Shown here: positions 7,714 to 15,557 of the stretch, piece by piece
How the letters are laid out: each line of letters starts with the position of its first letter
How positions within the stretch are numbered: position 1 is the stretch's first letter
Source of the DNA: Bacteroidota bacterium
GTDB taxonomy: Bacteria > Bacteroidota > Bacteroidia > Flavobacteriales_D > Crocinitomicaceae
Length of the DNA: 27,227 nt
Direction of reading: 5' to 3'
Assembly: GCA_024280195.1 (NCBI GenBank)
Contig: JAJRQP010000290.1
Span: 1-27,227 of the forward strand
Notes under the pieces: model-generated
Databases searched by the model: none
What the model saw: only the letters and a program-made list of their open reading frames with translations
Told to the model about the DNA's origin: nothing
Translations under genes and position numbers: made by a program

Positions 7714-8358
7714 TTAATTCTTCTTCTGTTTCTTTTTATATTTTTTTCTTGACTTCTTTCTGCTTGCCCGATAATCTTTCATGCTTTCTTTATAGGCTGC
7801 TTTATCCATTTTTCGCATTGACTTGTCAAATTTAACAGTTCCAGCATCAATATCGTTAATGACAGCTTCTGTTATCCAGTCATCACCTTTTGCGCTGTAT
7901 GTTGCATCTAGATCTTGCCCGAACATTTTAGCGATACCGCCATACATTGCTGTTTGAAATCCTCCTCTATAATTTTTTATGACTTCGTTTACCGTCATTC
8001 CAGTTTCTCGATAGACTAATTTCATTAAAAGTTCTCCTTCACTTTGATAAAGGTCTTTAATATTGAAAGTGAATTCTTCCTTCAGTTTTTTATGAGCCTT
8101 CTTACTGTATCTCTTCTTTTTCCTTTTTCTTTCAATGTCATCAAGATCATCCTCGTAATCGTCAATAAGCTCTTTTGCTTTCAGTGCCATTGGGTATGTT
8201 CTACGAAGTAATTCCAATTGTCTTTTGTATTTCCATTTAAAATTACGATCAACTCGCATTTCTGGAATATCTTGTTCTTTAGCAATAGCCAAATCGTCTT
8301 GGCTCATTGAAAACCCCGAAAGGCTCGTTAAGAAGGCGAGAATGATAATTTTTAACAT
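7714..8358 (-). CDS. DUF4294 family secreted protein
   Basis: A 214-residue protein with a signal peptide (hydrophobic 3-16, cleavage near FSMS-Q at 19-20). The mature part matches what I know of DUF4294, a Bacteroidota family: KYKRQLELLRRTYPMALKAKELIDDYEDDL at about 43-73, then a central GELLMKLVYRETGMTV block and KNYRGGFQTAMYGGIAKMFG. A charged linker (KRKKKRYSKK) lies between and the C terminus is an extreme Lys/Arg/Tyr tail of about 30 residues. No function is established for the family; a periplasmic or envelope-associated role is inferred from the signal peptide. Transcribed alone, with a terminator directly downstream and a probable promoter at 8385-8413. Confidence 0.75.
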   Translation of the reverse strand: MLKIIILAFLTSLSGFSMSQDDLAIAKEQDIPEMRVDRNFKWKYKRQLELLRRTYPMALKAKELIDDYEDDLDDIERKRKKKRYSKKAHKKLKEEFTFNIKDLYQSEGELLMKLVYRETGMTVNEVIKNYRGGFQTAMYGGIAKMFGQDLDATYSAKGDDWITEAVINDIDAGTVKFDKSMRKMDKAAYKESMKDYRASRKKSRKKYKKKQKKN

Positions 8359-8384
8359 AGTAATTAATTTTTTCTATCGAAAAT

Positions 8385-8413
8385 CAAATAGAAGTTCGTA
8401 TTATTGAATCAAA
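8385..8413 (-). promoter_or_regulatory. Probable promoter of the DUF4294 gene
   Basis: On the minus strand TTTG (8413-8410), a 17-nt spacer and TCTATTTG (8392-8385), near the Bacteroidota -33/-7 pattern. It gives a leader of roughly 20 nt to ATG 8358. Confidence 0.4.
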
Positions 8414-8434
8414 TATGTTGCCAAAAAGCTATAA

Positions 8435-8890
8435 ATGAATAGACTCTTTATTATAATAACGTTAGTTTCTTTAATTAGTTGTAAGTCTGAAGTTAAAAAC
8501 CCTGTGGACGATGTTGATACTCTTACGGACTCTATACCCGAAATAACTGAGCCTGACGCTTTAGATTCAATAATAGTATCTGATTACGACATGTCTGATG
8601 TTGATAAAAAAGACGTAAAAGAATTCAAAGAAAACTTAGTGAAAATTGAAAAAGAATATGGAGAGCAATGGGATTTCTGTCTATGTGTGGTTAAGGGAGA
8701 TTCTATTAATAAAGCCTTTATGAATCCCAATATTTCAGATGAGAATTTCAATAAATTATCAGATCGTTTTGATGTAATTGATGAGAAATGTAAGGCATTT
8801 AGAATTCAGAACCCTAGTATCACTCCTGCAGAACGAGCAGCTCATGAGAAAAAGGTGAGAACTTGCCTAAAAGAGGCAGGGATAAAATAA
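8435..8890 (+). CDS. Small lipoprotein of unknown function with four mature-part cysteines
   Basis: A 151-residue protein with a lipoprotein signal: hydrophobic 4-14 and lipobox SLISC with Cys16. The next 40 residues are very acidic (a likely flexible tether). The conserved-looking core begins at WDFCLCVVKGDSINKAF and holds four cysteines besides the lipidated one (two in FCLC, one in DEKC, one in RTCL), suggesting disulfides in the periplasm. Similar small acidic lipoproteins with a W-FC-CV-K-DS core recur in Bacteroidota from memory, but no function is known to me. The downstream repair gene follows 5 nt after the stop, so they probably share a transcript. Confidence 0.75.
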   Translation: MNRLFIIITLVSLISCKSEVKNPVDDVDTLTDSIPEITEPDALDSIIVSDYDMSDVDKKDVKEFKENLVKIEKEYGEQWDFCLCVVKGDSINKAFMNPNISDENFNKLSDRFDVIDEKCKAFRIQNPSITPAERAAHEKKVRTCLKEAGIK

Positions 8891-8895
8891 CATCT

Positions 8896-9603
8896 ATGAA
8901 GTTTCAAGAAGTAATGGATTTCCTTGAAAGTAAAGGAAACGAACAAACATGCAGAATTTACAGGAAGCATGGTGCGCCAGAAAATATGTTTGGTGTTAAA
9001 GTTTCTGATTTAAAAATCATAAAAAAAAAGATTAAAATCGACCATCAATTGGCGATGCAATTGTATGATACAGGGAATTCTGATGCTATGTATTTCGCTG
9101 GATTGATTGCTGATTCGCAACAGTTCTCAGAGAAAGATTTTGAAAAATGGGCTAGAAATTCGTATTGGTATATGATTGCAGAATATTCTGTAGCATGGAA
9201 TTTAGCAGAATCTCCATTATGGATGAGTATTTGCAAGAAATGGATTGATAGCAAAGACGAAATATTAGAAGAAGTTGCGTGGGGTGCATTAGGATGTGGT
9301 TTAGGTTACGTTCCAAATGATGACATAGATGTTGAATTTCACACAACTTTATTGAAAAGAGTAGAGAAGGAGATTCATTCATCTTTCAATAGAACAAAAT
9401 ACACCATGAATAATTACGTGATTGCCCTTGGAGGAGCAATTGCAGAATTGACCGAACTCTGTAAGGAAGTTGGAGAAAGAATAGGAAAAGTGGATGTAAA
9501 TGTTGGAGATACGGCGTGTAAAGTGCCATTAATCAAACCGTATATTGAAAAAATAGAAGCAAGAGGAAGTATTGGTAAGAAGAAAAAAACATTGAAGTGC
9601 TAA
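8896..9603 (+). CDS. DNA alkylation repair protein, AlkD-like HEAT-repeat glycosylase family
   Basis: A 235-residue all-helical protein of the DNA alkylation repair enzyme family (AlkC/AlkD-type HEAT-like repeats). Visible: the N-terminal GAPENMFGVKVSDLKIIKKKI segment and the Trp/Tyr-rich helix WARNSYWYMIAEYSVAW, then KWIDSKDEILEEVAWGALG, which resembles the helix-loop repeats that grip DNA in AlkD. Characterised AlkD removes positively charged N3- and N7-alkylpurines; several close families have lost activity, so catalysis is inferred. The start is ATG 8896, 5 nt after the upstream stop; the longer open frame begins at TTG 8863 inside the previous gene and is unlikely. The C terminus ends in a Lys-rich tail. 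Confidence 0.82.
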   Translation: MKFQEVMDFLESKGNEQTCRIYRKHGAPENMFGVKVSDLKIIKKKIKIDHQLAMQLYDTGNSDAMYFAGLIADSQQFSEKDFEKWARNSYWYMIAEYSVAWNLAESPLWMSICKKWIDSKDEILEEVAWGALGCGLGYVPNDDIDVEFHTTLLKRVEKEIHSSFNRTKYTMNNYVIALGGAIAELTELCKEVGERIGKVDVNVGDTACKVPLIKPYIEKIEARGSIGKKKKTLKC

Positions 9604-9633
9604 TTAGCCAACAGCTAAATGCCATTGGCTAAT
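9603..9633. terminator. Perfect inverted repeat between convergent genes, likely bidirectional terminator
   Basis: ATTAGCCAA and TTGGCTAAT form a 9-bp perfect stem around a 13-nt loop. It begins at the last base of the repair gene stop and lies 11 nt before the GAPDH stop. No long T run follows on either strand, so termination strength is uncertain. Confidence 0.45.
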
Positions 9634-9644
9634 AGCTCATATTC

Positions 9645-11096
9645 CTAATAATAAATTGCTCTTCTAACCTTTGTAATGTACTTAGCTAAACGAATAACTT
9701 GCTTTGTATAGCCAAACTCATTGTCATACCATGCATAAATCACAGCACTTTTTCCGTCTTTAGAAACGATTGTTGCGTTTGAGTCAAATACCGAACAACA
9801 AACATTACCAATAATGTCATTCGAAACTAATTCAGGATCTAAAGCATAATATATTTGATTAACCAAAGGTCCATCAAGCGCAGCTAATTTTACTGTTTCG
9901 TTTAATTCTTCTACTGAAGTCTTCTTACCTAATTCAAGATTTAATATTGCTAAAGAACCATTTGGAGTAGGAACACGAACAGCATTTGCCGTTAATTTAT
10001 CTTTTAATGAAGGAATCACTTTAGTAACTGCATTACCAGCTCCCGTTGAAGTGATTACCATATTGATAGCAGCAGAACGTCCTCTTCGAGGTTTCTTATG
10101 CATGTTATCTAATAAGTTTTGATCATTCGTATAAGCATGAACCGTTTCAATGTGTCCTTTTACAACGCCAAAATTATCTTCAATTACTTTTAAAACAGGT
10201 GCGATTGCATTTGTTGTACACGATGCTGCTGAATAAATTTTTTGCTCATCAAGATCTAACGGCCCTTGGTTGATTCCATAAACAATGTTTGGAATCTCTT
10301 TTCCAGGCGCTGTTAATAACACTCGTGACGCTCCGTTTGCTTGTAGATGTCTAGATAAAGCTTCTTTATCTGTGAATGCTCCTGTATTATCAATGATTAA
10401 AGCATTATTGATTCCGAAAGCTGTGTAATCAACGTCTTCTGGATTCTTAGCGCAAATCATTTTAACAACCTGACCATTAATAATAATGGCAGAATTTTCA
10501 GCATCAACCTGAACAGTTCCTTTAAATGCGCCATGAACAGAGTCGTTCTTCAATAATGCAGCACGCTTAATTAGGTCTGCCTCAGAATTACTTCTCGTAA
10601 CAATTGCTCTTAAACGTAATTGTTGACCTCTTCCTGCTTGCTTGATTAATTCTCTAGCAGCTAATCGACCAATTCTACCAAATCCATAAAGCACAACATC
10701 TCTTGGCTCCATTACGTCAGCTTCTTCAACCATGAATTGTGACAGTTTTGAGTCTAAGAATTCTCTTTTCGTCTCAAAATTATGACCTTCATACAGCCAT
10801 TCATAAGAAAGCTTCCCTAGGTCAATTTTTGCAGGTGCTAAATCCATTGCGCGTAATTCAACTGCCATTGTTGAAGAAGTAATAATGTCAATAGGTTTAT
10901 TTACTACATTCTTCGAGTATTCATGTAAATGAAGAATTTCAGAGATTGTTATGTCAACTAATTGATTTCTAAATAAAACCAATTCAATTCCTTTATCGTA
11001 CAATAATTCACCAACCTTACTAGATAAAGTAACAGCCGCTCTTTCTTGTTCAATGTGTGATTTTAATTCTTTTTCGTAATCCAACGCAGTTTCCAT
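9645..11096 (-). CDS. gap: Glyceraldehyde-3-phosphate dehydrogenase, long form with N-terminal extension
   Basis: A 483-residue protein: about 130 residues of helical N-terminal extension, then a complete GAPDH. The Rossmann motif VVLYGFGRIGRLA is at 134-146, the catalytic ASCTTN at 291-296 with Cys293, and the active-site His of VHAYTND is His320; WYDNEFGY is near the C terminus. It interconverts glyceraldehyde-3-phosphate and 1,3-bisphosphoglycerate. The position after beta strand 2, usually an Asp that selects NAD, reads AIVTRSN, so NADP(H) use and an anabolic direction are plausible but inferred. Ordinary GAPDHs have about 330 residues; this long form is familiar from Bacteroidota. It lies downstream of rpoD but behind a terminator, so it should have its own promoter, which I could not identify. 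Confidence 0.9.
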   Translation of the reverse strand: METALDYEKELKSHIEQERAAVTLSSKVGELLYDKGIELVLFRNQLVDITISEILHLHEYSKNVVNKPIDIITSSTMAVELRAMDLAPAKIDLGKLSYEWLYEGHNFETKREFLDSKLSQFMVEEADVMEPRDVVLYGFGRIGRLAARELIKQAGRGQQLRLRAIVTRSNSEADLIKRAALLKNDSVHGAFKGTVQVDAENSAIIINGQVVKMICAKNPEDVDYTAFGINNALIIDNTGAFTDKEALSRHLQANGASRVLLTAPGKEIPNIVYGINQGPLDLDEQKIYSAASCTTNAIAPVLKVIEDNFGVVKGHIETVHAYTNDQNLLDNMHKKPRRGRSAAINMVITSTGAGNAVTKVIPSLKDKLTANAVRVPTPNGSLAILNLELGKKTSVEELNETVKLAALDGPLVNQIYYALDPELVSNDIIGNVCCSVFDSNATIVSKDGKSAVIYAWYDNEFGYTKQVIRLAKYITKVRRAIYY

Positions 11097-11130
11097 GTTT
11101 AATTAGATGTTGTTTTAATTGTTTTTGTGT

Positions 11131-11166
11131 AAAAAAAAAAGCTACCCAAAATAATGGGCAGCTTTA
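11131..11166 (-). terminator. Strong intrinsic terminator after rpoD
   Basis: Stem AAAGCT-A/C-CCC paired with GGG-AGCTTT around an 8-nt loop, followed on the minus strand by ten consecutive T. It starts 5 nt after the rpoD stop. This is the clearest terminator of the window. Confidence 0.88.
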
Positions 11167-11170
11167 ACTA

Positions 11171-12037
11171 TTATCCTAAATATGCTTTCAGCAATTTGTT
11201 TCTCGAAGTGTGTCTCAAGCGTCGAATTGCTTTTTCTTTTATTTGTCGAACCCTTTCTCTTGTTAAGTTGAATTTAGATCCAATCTCTTCAAGTGTTAAT
11301 CCGTGATTCATTCCAATCCCGAAGAATAAACGAATGATTTCACGTTCTTTATCAGTTAAAGTGCTTAAAGAACGTTCAATTTCTTTCTGTAACGACTCGG
11401 CCATTAATGCGTGATCTGCTTTAGGAGAATCATTATTAGCCATTACATCCATCAATGTTCCTCCATCATCAGCCGAAGATAGGGGAGCGTCCATCGATAC
11501 GTGGCGTCCAGACACATTTAAACTTTCCTTAATTTTATCTTCAGGAACTTCTAATGCTTCTGCTAGCTCCTCCGCTGAAGGCGGTCTTTCAAATTCCTGC
11601 TCTAAACGAGAGAATGCTTTGTTGATTTTATTTAAAGAACCAACTTGATTCAATGGAAGACGAACAATTCTTGCTTGCTCAGCTAGAGCTTGCAAAATTG
11701 ATTGACGAATCCACCATACTGCGTATGATATAAATTTGAATCCACGAGTTTCATCAAATTTTTGTGCTGCTTTAATCAATCCAAGATTTCCTTCATTGAT
11801 TAAATCCGGTAGGGTTAATCCTTGGTTTTGATATTGCTTTGCTACAGAAACAACGAAACGTAAATTAGCTCGAGTTAATTTCTCAAGAGCTCTTTGATCT
11901 CCTGCCTTAATTTTCTGTGCTAATTCTACTTCCTCTTCTGCTGTGATTAAATCTTCTTTACCTATATCTTGTAAGTACTTGTCAAGTGATTGACTCTCAC
12001 GGTTGGTAATCGATTTGGTGATTTTTAGTTGTCTCAT
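11171..12037 (-). CDS. rpoD: Primary RNA polymerase sigma factor, Bacteroidota type
   Basis: A 288-residue sigma-70 with regions 1.2, 2, 3 and 4 but no region 1.1 or non-conserved insert, the size typical of Bacteroidota RpoD/SigA. Region 1.2 begins at SLDKYLQDIG (17-26), region 2 holds NLRFVVSVAKQY and YAVWWIRQSI (about 105-114, promoter melting and -10 recognition), and region 4 ends in the helix-turn-helix LTLEEIGSKFNLTRERVRQ. This sigma class recognises the TTG / TAnnTTTG promoters seen throughout the window. Single gene with its own promoter (12084-12115) and terminator. Confidence 0.95.
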   Translation of the reverse strand: MRQLKITKSITNRESQSLDKYLQDIGKEDLITAEEEVELAQKIKAGDQRALEKLTRANLRFVVSVAKQYQNQGLTLPDLINEGNLGLIKAAQKFDETRGFKFISYAVWWIRQSILQALAEQARIVRLPLNQVGSLNKINKAFSRLEQEFERPPSAEELAEALEVPEDKIKESLNVSGRHVSMDAPLSSADDGGTLMDVMANNDSPKADHALMAESLQKEIERSLSTLTDKEREIIRLFFGIGMNHGLTLEEIGSKFNLTRERVRQIKEKAIRRLRHTSRNKLLKAYLG

Positions 12038-12083
12038 ACTCTTCTAATCCTCTTCTTTTAAGTTTTTGCTCTTTGAGCGATCG

Positions 12084-12115
12084 CAAAGATACGGTGAAAT
12101 GAAGCTCTTATCCAA
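12084..12115 (-). promoter_or_regulatory. Promoter of rpoD
   Basis: A perfect TAnnTTTG (TATCTTTG, 12091-12084) with TTG at 12115-12113 and a 21-nt spacer. Transcription should begin about 12080, giving a leader of around 40 nt to the ATG at 12037. Confidence 0.65.
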
Positions 12116-12175
12116 AAATAAGTGCAACAAATTTCATTTTTTATCTAGTCAAAAACCATGCCTTAAATACTTGGT

Positions 12176-13651
12176 TTACAAACCAAATCCAACATAGTCT
12201 TTTGTTCCGTTCTCTGTAATAATCTCTAGCAAAACACCGTTATTACTACTGTTTAATTTTCCTGTCAGTTGTTCAATACTTTCAATGGCAACATTGTTTA
12301 TTTTTGTAACGGTCATTCCTTCTTGAAGACCAAGGGATTTAAGCTTACCTGCTGTCAATGTTTTGATCTTTACACCATAGTCGATATTTAACTCCTTCTT
12401 TTCTTTACTTGTTAATACTCGAAAGGTTGCGCCAAGTGCTGTATTTTTCTTTACTTCTTCTTTACTAACAAGTTTTGTGTCGCCATCTTTATTGCGTAAA
12501 ACAATGTTTTTGACGCTTTCATAACCTTTTTTATCTCTAATAGTTACAGGGATCTTATCTCCTGGTCGTCGTCTTCCAACTTCTTCTTGTAATGCAGCAA
12601 CAGAATTTACATTCTTTTCTCCAACTTTAAGAATAACATCTCCTTCTTTTAATCCTGCTTTCTCCGCAGAGCCACCCTCAACAACTCCTGCCACGAAAAC
12701 ACCTTTTGTGTCTGTTAAATTGTATTTCTCAGTTAATTCTTGAGTGACATCTGCGATTTGCACTCCTAGATAACCTCTTTGTACGACACCATAGTCAATT
12801 AAATCTCGCATTACTTTCTTTACCAAGTTGACAGGTACTGCAAAGGAATATCCTGAATAACTTCCAGTTTGCGAAGCGATTGCGGTATTAATGCCAACCA
12901 GTTCTCCTTTTGTATTGACTAATGCGCCTCCACTGTTACCAGGATTGACTGCAGCATCGGTCTGAATAAATGACTCAATAGGTACGTTTCGTTGGTTTGC
13001 ACTTCCTTTAATGATGTTAATGTTTCTCGCTTTTGCAGATACGATACCTGCGGTTACGGTAGAGGTGAGGTTGAAAGGATTTCCAACGGCTAATACCCAT
13101 TCCCCAACTTTTACAAGATCACTATTGCCAATCGGAATTGATTTTAGCCCTTTTTCTTTGATTTTTAACACAGCAATATCTGTCGATGGGTCAGCTCCTA
13201 CAATCGTTGCTTCGTATTTCCTGTTGTCATTTAGGATAACTTCTATCGTTTTTGCATTTTCTATGACGTGGTTGTTTGTTACAATGTACCCATCGGCTGA
13301 GATAATCACCCCAGAACCTGACCCAGAACCGTAATGCTTAAACTCTCTTCCTCCAGCTCCTGGTCCATAGAAAAATTCTGAGAATATATCTCGTTGGAAA
13401 GAGGTGGTTTCTACAGTTGTAGTTACGTGAACAACGGAATTTAAACTGTTTTCAGATGCTTCAACAAAATTCTCTGTCTGGAATTGGGATAGAAAATCAA
13501 TGCTTGTGTTTTTAGCACCAAAATCAGTATCGTTTTGTGCAACTGAATCTATGTGCGAAGAAGGTTGTGTTGAATTCATTGTCATAAAAACAGCCAATGG
13601 TAACATTCCGCCTAATAGGCCTAATCCTAAAAATTTAAAATTATTCTTCAT
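12176..13651 (-). CDS. degP: Do/DegP/HtrA family periplasmic serine protease
   Basis: From ATG 13651 the protein has 491 residues: a signal peptide or anchor (LGLGLLGGMLPLAVFM, about 7-22), a trypsin-like domain with triad His128 (TNNHV), Asp158 (TDIAVLK) and Ser240 (GNSGGAL), then two PDZ domains, the first beginning at RGYLGVQIAD and the second at GATFRVLTS. It degrades or chaperones misfolded envelope proteins. An in-frame ATG at 13708 would add 19 basic residues in front of the signal peptide and is less likely, although it lies after the putative promoter. Divergent from dapF. The second PDZ is less conserved than the first, as usual in this family. Confidence 0.92.
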   Translation of the reverse strand: MKNNFKFLGLGLLGGMLPLAVFMTMNSTQPSSHIDSVAQNDTDFGAKNTSIDFLSQFQTENFVEASENSLNSVVHVTTTVETTSFQRDIFSEFFYGPGAGGREFKHYGSGSGSGVIISADGYIVTNNHVIENAKTIEVILNDNRKYEATIVGADPSTDIAVLKIKEKGLKSIPIGNSDLVKVGEWVLAVGNPFNLTSTVTAGIVSAKARNINIIKGSANQRNVPIESFIQTDAAVNPGNSGGALVNTKGELVGINTAIASQTGSYSGYSFAVPVNLVKKVMRDLIDYGVVQRGYLGVQIADVTQELTEKYNLTDTKGVFVAGVVEGGSAEKAGLKEGDVILKVGEKNVNSVAALQEEVGRRRPGDKIPVTIRDKKGYESVKNIVLRNKDGDTKLVSKEEVKKNTALGATFRVLTSKEKKELNIDYGVKIKTLTAGKLKSLGLQEGMTVTKINNVAIESIEQLTGKLNSSNNGVLLEIITENGTKDYVGFGL

Positions 13652-13724
13652 TTTATATCTTTTATTTAATTTATTTCTTGTTGTTCTGAATATCAATAAT
13701 AACACCATAGAATAAAAAATGGTA

Positions 13725-13732
13725 CAAATGTC
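13725..13732 (-). promoter_or_regulatory. Possible -7 element of the HtrA gene
   Basis: GACATTTG on the minus strand (one mismatch to TAnnTTTG). The resulting leader to ATG 13651 would be about 65-70 nt. The -33 element is unclear. Confidence 0.35.
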
Positions 13733-13770
13733 ATGTTAAAGAATGTTAAGCATTATTGAGAGAATAACTG

Positions 13771-13778
13771 TACTTTTG
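13771..13778 (+). promoter_or_regulatory. -7 promoter element of the dapF operon
   Basis: TACTTTTG, a perfect TAnnTTTG, ends only 7 nt before the dapF ATG. If used, the mRNA begins within a few bases of the start codon. A good -33 TTG at 17-21 nt is absent. Confidence 0.5.
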
Positions 13779-13785
13779 TATTGCA

Positions 13786-14565
13786 ATGGAAATAAAGTTT
13801 TCAAAATATCAAGGAACGGGCAATGACTTTGTCATGCTGGATAATATGACAGGTTGTTATGACAATTTGACCATTGCTCAGATTCAATTCTTATGCGATA
13901 GAAAACTTGGGGTTGGAGCAGACGGTTTGATTAAAATTTCGACTAGGGAAGGTTACGACTTTGAAGTAGAATATTTTAATGCGGATGGAACGCAAAGTTT
14001 CTGTGGAAATGGTGCTAGGTGTTCAGTTGCGTTTGCTAATAGTTTAGGACTGATTCAGAATAATAAAACAACCTTCTTGGCAATAGATGGCGAGCATAAA
14101 GCATCTATTAAGGATGGTCTTGTTCGTTTAGAGATGTTGTCAGTTAGCAATTATCGAAAGAATAATGATGACTTCATTCTCGATACAGGTTCTCCGCATT
14201 ATGTTCATTTTTCTAACGGAGAACAAAAAGACATTGTTTCTTATGGAAAAAAAATTCGTTATTCGGAGGAGTTTAAAGAGAAAGGAATCAATGTAAACAT
14301 TGTTGGTGTCGTTGATAATGAAACGATTAAAGTTGAAACATACGAACGCGGAGTAGAAGATGAAACTCTTTCTTGCGGAACGGGTGTAACTGCCTGTGCG
14401 TTAGTTTATATGTTACGAAATACAGAATTGAATAAGGTTGATGTAGAAACCAAAGGAGGCAGGTTAACAGTAGAGGCCAATCCTTATTCGGAAGAAAATG
14501 GTTTTAGAAATATTTGGCTATCAGGACCTGCAAAAAAAGTATTTGATGGAAGTATTGACATCTGA
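13786..14565 (+). CDS. dapF: Diaminopimelate epimerase
   Basis: A 259-residue protein with the two catalytic cysteines in their canonical motifs: NGARC-type FCGNGAR with Cys73 and SCGTG with Cys197. It interconverts LL- and meso-diaminopimelate, the last shared step before lysine and the meso-DAP used in peptidoglycan. KYQGTGNDFV at 7-16 is the family N-terminal signature. It leads an overlapping cluster that ends with mltG, so cell-wall synthesis is the likely theme. Its last 20 nt overlap the next gene. Confidence 0.95.
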   Translation: MEIKFSKYQGTGNDFVMLDNMTGCYDNLTIAQIQFLCDRKLGVGADGLIKISTREGYDFEVEYFNADGTQSFCGNGARCSVAFANSLGLIQNNKTTFLAIDGEHKASIKDGLVRLEMLSVSNYRKNNDDFILDTGSPHYVHFSNGEQKDIVSYGKKIRYSEEFKEKGINVNIVGVVDNETIKVETYERGVEDETLSCGTGVTACALVYMLRNTELNKVDVETKGGRLTVEANPYSEENGFRNIWLSGPAKKVFDGSIDI

Positions 14566-15049
14566 ATATGAAATAGCCAAAATAGAGGATTCAAAATTGA
14601 TTCCTAGAGATGGTGTTTTGCTCTGGGTGTGGCATGTTGATAAAATTCCACCCCACATAGGTATATCAACAAGAGGTTCTTATTACAGTCTTAAGGCGAA
14701 TGGCAAAGATGAAGGCCTAGTCCTCTCTTTAATTGAATCCATTATAGAAAAGAAAAAAATTAAAACCTTAGTTTTTGCATTGGACAGGGAGTTTTCAATT
14801 GAAGAGGTTGATACTATTTTTTCTCAATTCACAGAAACAGTACCTTTAAAAATTACTTGCCTAAACCCAATTAAATCACTGTTAAGTTTTAATGAGGCTG
14901 GGAAGTTGTCAGAATTGCTTTCTGCTTTAGATGGTAACGATTTAATTTTAGATGTTTACGGCTATAATATTGGTAATCAATTTGGTGGGCTAGAAAAATA
15001 TACGGAAAAAGATATTCATTCTCGATTGATAAAGTTAAGCAATGAGTGA
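14546..15049 (+). CDS. Conserved-looking protein of unknown function in the dapF-mltG cluster
   Basis: A 167-residue soluble protein that I do not recognise. ATG 14546 is preferred over ATG 14498, because the 16 extra codons would be the dapF C terminus in another frame. No signal peptide or membrane helix. The N-terminal WVWHVDKIPPHIGIS and the alternation of short beta-like and helical segments (IKTLVFALDREFSIEEVD, then a C-terminal YGYNIGNQFGGLEKYTEKD) suggest an alpha/beta fold. It overlaps dapF by 20 nt and the GNAT gene by 8 nt, so it is surely read on the same message. A role tied to cell wall or lysine metabolism is only suggested by position. Confidence 0.7.
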   Translation: MEVLTSEYEIAKIEDSKLIPRDGVLLWVWHVDKIPPHIGISTRGSYYSLKANGKDEGLVLSLIESIIEKKKIKTLVFALDREFSIEEVDTIFSQFTETVPLKITCLNPIKSLLSFNEAGKLSELLSALDGNDLILDVYGYNIGNQFGGLEKYTEKDIHSRLIKLSNE

Positions 15050-15557
15050 TTCTTCCATTTTCCTACGTTACATAGAAGCAAAGGATGCTAAACAAGTTCT
15101 TGATTGGGAGAATAATGAAGAAAACTGGGCAGTGAGCGAGAATGATTCACCGTATTCTATTTACGATATTTTGGTATTGATTGAAGAGTTGCAGGATATT
15201 CAAAAAGCAAAACAAGCTAGATGGATGATTTGCTTATCTATAAACAACAAAGCAATTGGCAATGTTGATTTAACAGAAATTGACTTCAAAAATAAACAAG
15301 CGACAGTTGGAATTCTAATTGCAGACAAGGAATTAAGGAATAAAGGTTTTGCGTCTGAAGCGATACGGTTGATAGAGGTAGAAGCAGTGAAAATTGGAGT
15401 TGAGAAACTGGTTTGCACCATTCATCAAAGTAATAAAGCAAGTATCGCTCTATTTTTGAAGAGTGGTTTTAAGAAAATTGGATTGCAAAAAGAGCCTGAT
15501 TTAAAAGAAGGTGATTATATTGAAGCATTATTATTTGAAAAATGGTTAAAAAAATAG
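15042..15557 (+). CDS. GNAT-family N-acetyltransferase (RimJ/RimL-like)
   Basis: A 171-residue single-domain GNAT. The acetyl-CoA pyrophosphate loop RNKGFASEA lies near residues 106-114, followed by the helix AIRLIEVEAVKIG and by HQSNKASIALFLKSGFKKIG, the characteristic last strand region of RimJ/RimL-type acetyltransferases. The acceptor is unknown; family members acetylate protein N termini, amino acids or antibiotics. It overlaps the previous gene by 8 nt and mltG by 16 nt. The dapF-GNAT-mltG order is, as far as I remember, recurrent in Flavobacteriales, which argues for a housekeeping role. Confidence 0.85.
   Translation: MSDSSIFLRYIEAKDAKQVLDWENNEENWAVSENDSPYSIYDILVLIEELQDIQKAKQARWMICLSINNKAIGNVDLTEIDFKNKQATVGILIADKELRNKGFASEAIRLIEVEAVKIGVEKLVCTIHQSNKASIALFLKSGFKKIGLQKEPDLKEGDYIEALLFEKWLKK

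Noticed and set aside
8863..8895. TTG start for the DNA alkylation repair gene
   Set aside because: It lies in the preceding lipoprotein gene, and the ATG at 8896 is 5 nt past that gene's stop.
13652..13708. Longer HtrA start at ATG 13708
   Set aside because: It would put 19 mostly basic residues before the signal peptide; the internal ATG starts a standard export signal. Not fully excluded.
14498..14545. Upstream ATG for the unknown gene after dapF
   Set aside because: The 16 additional codons are dapF coding sequence in another frame; the next ATG gives a shorter, more usual overlap.
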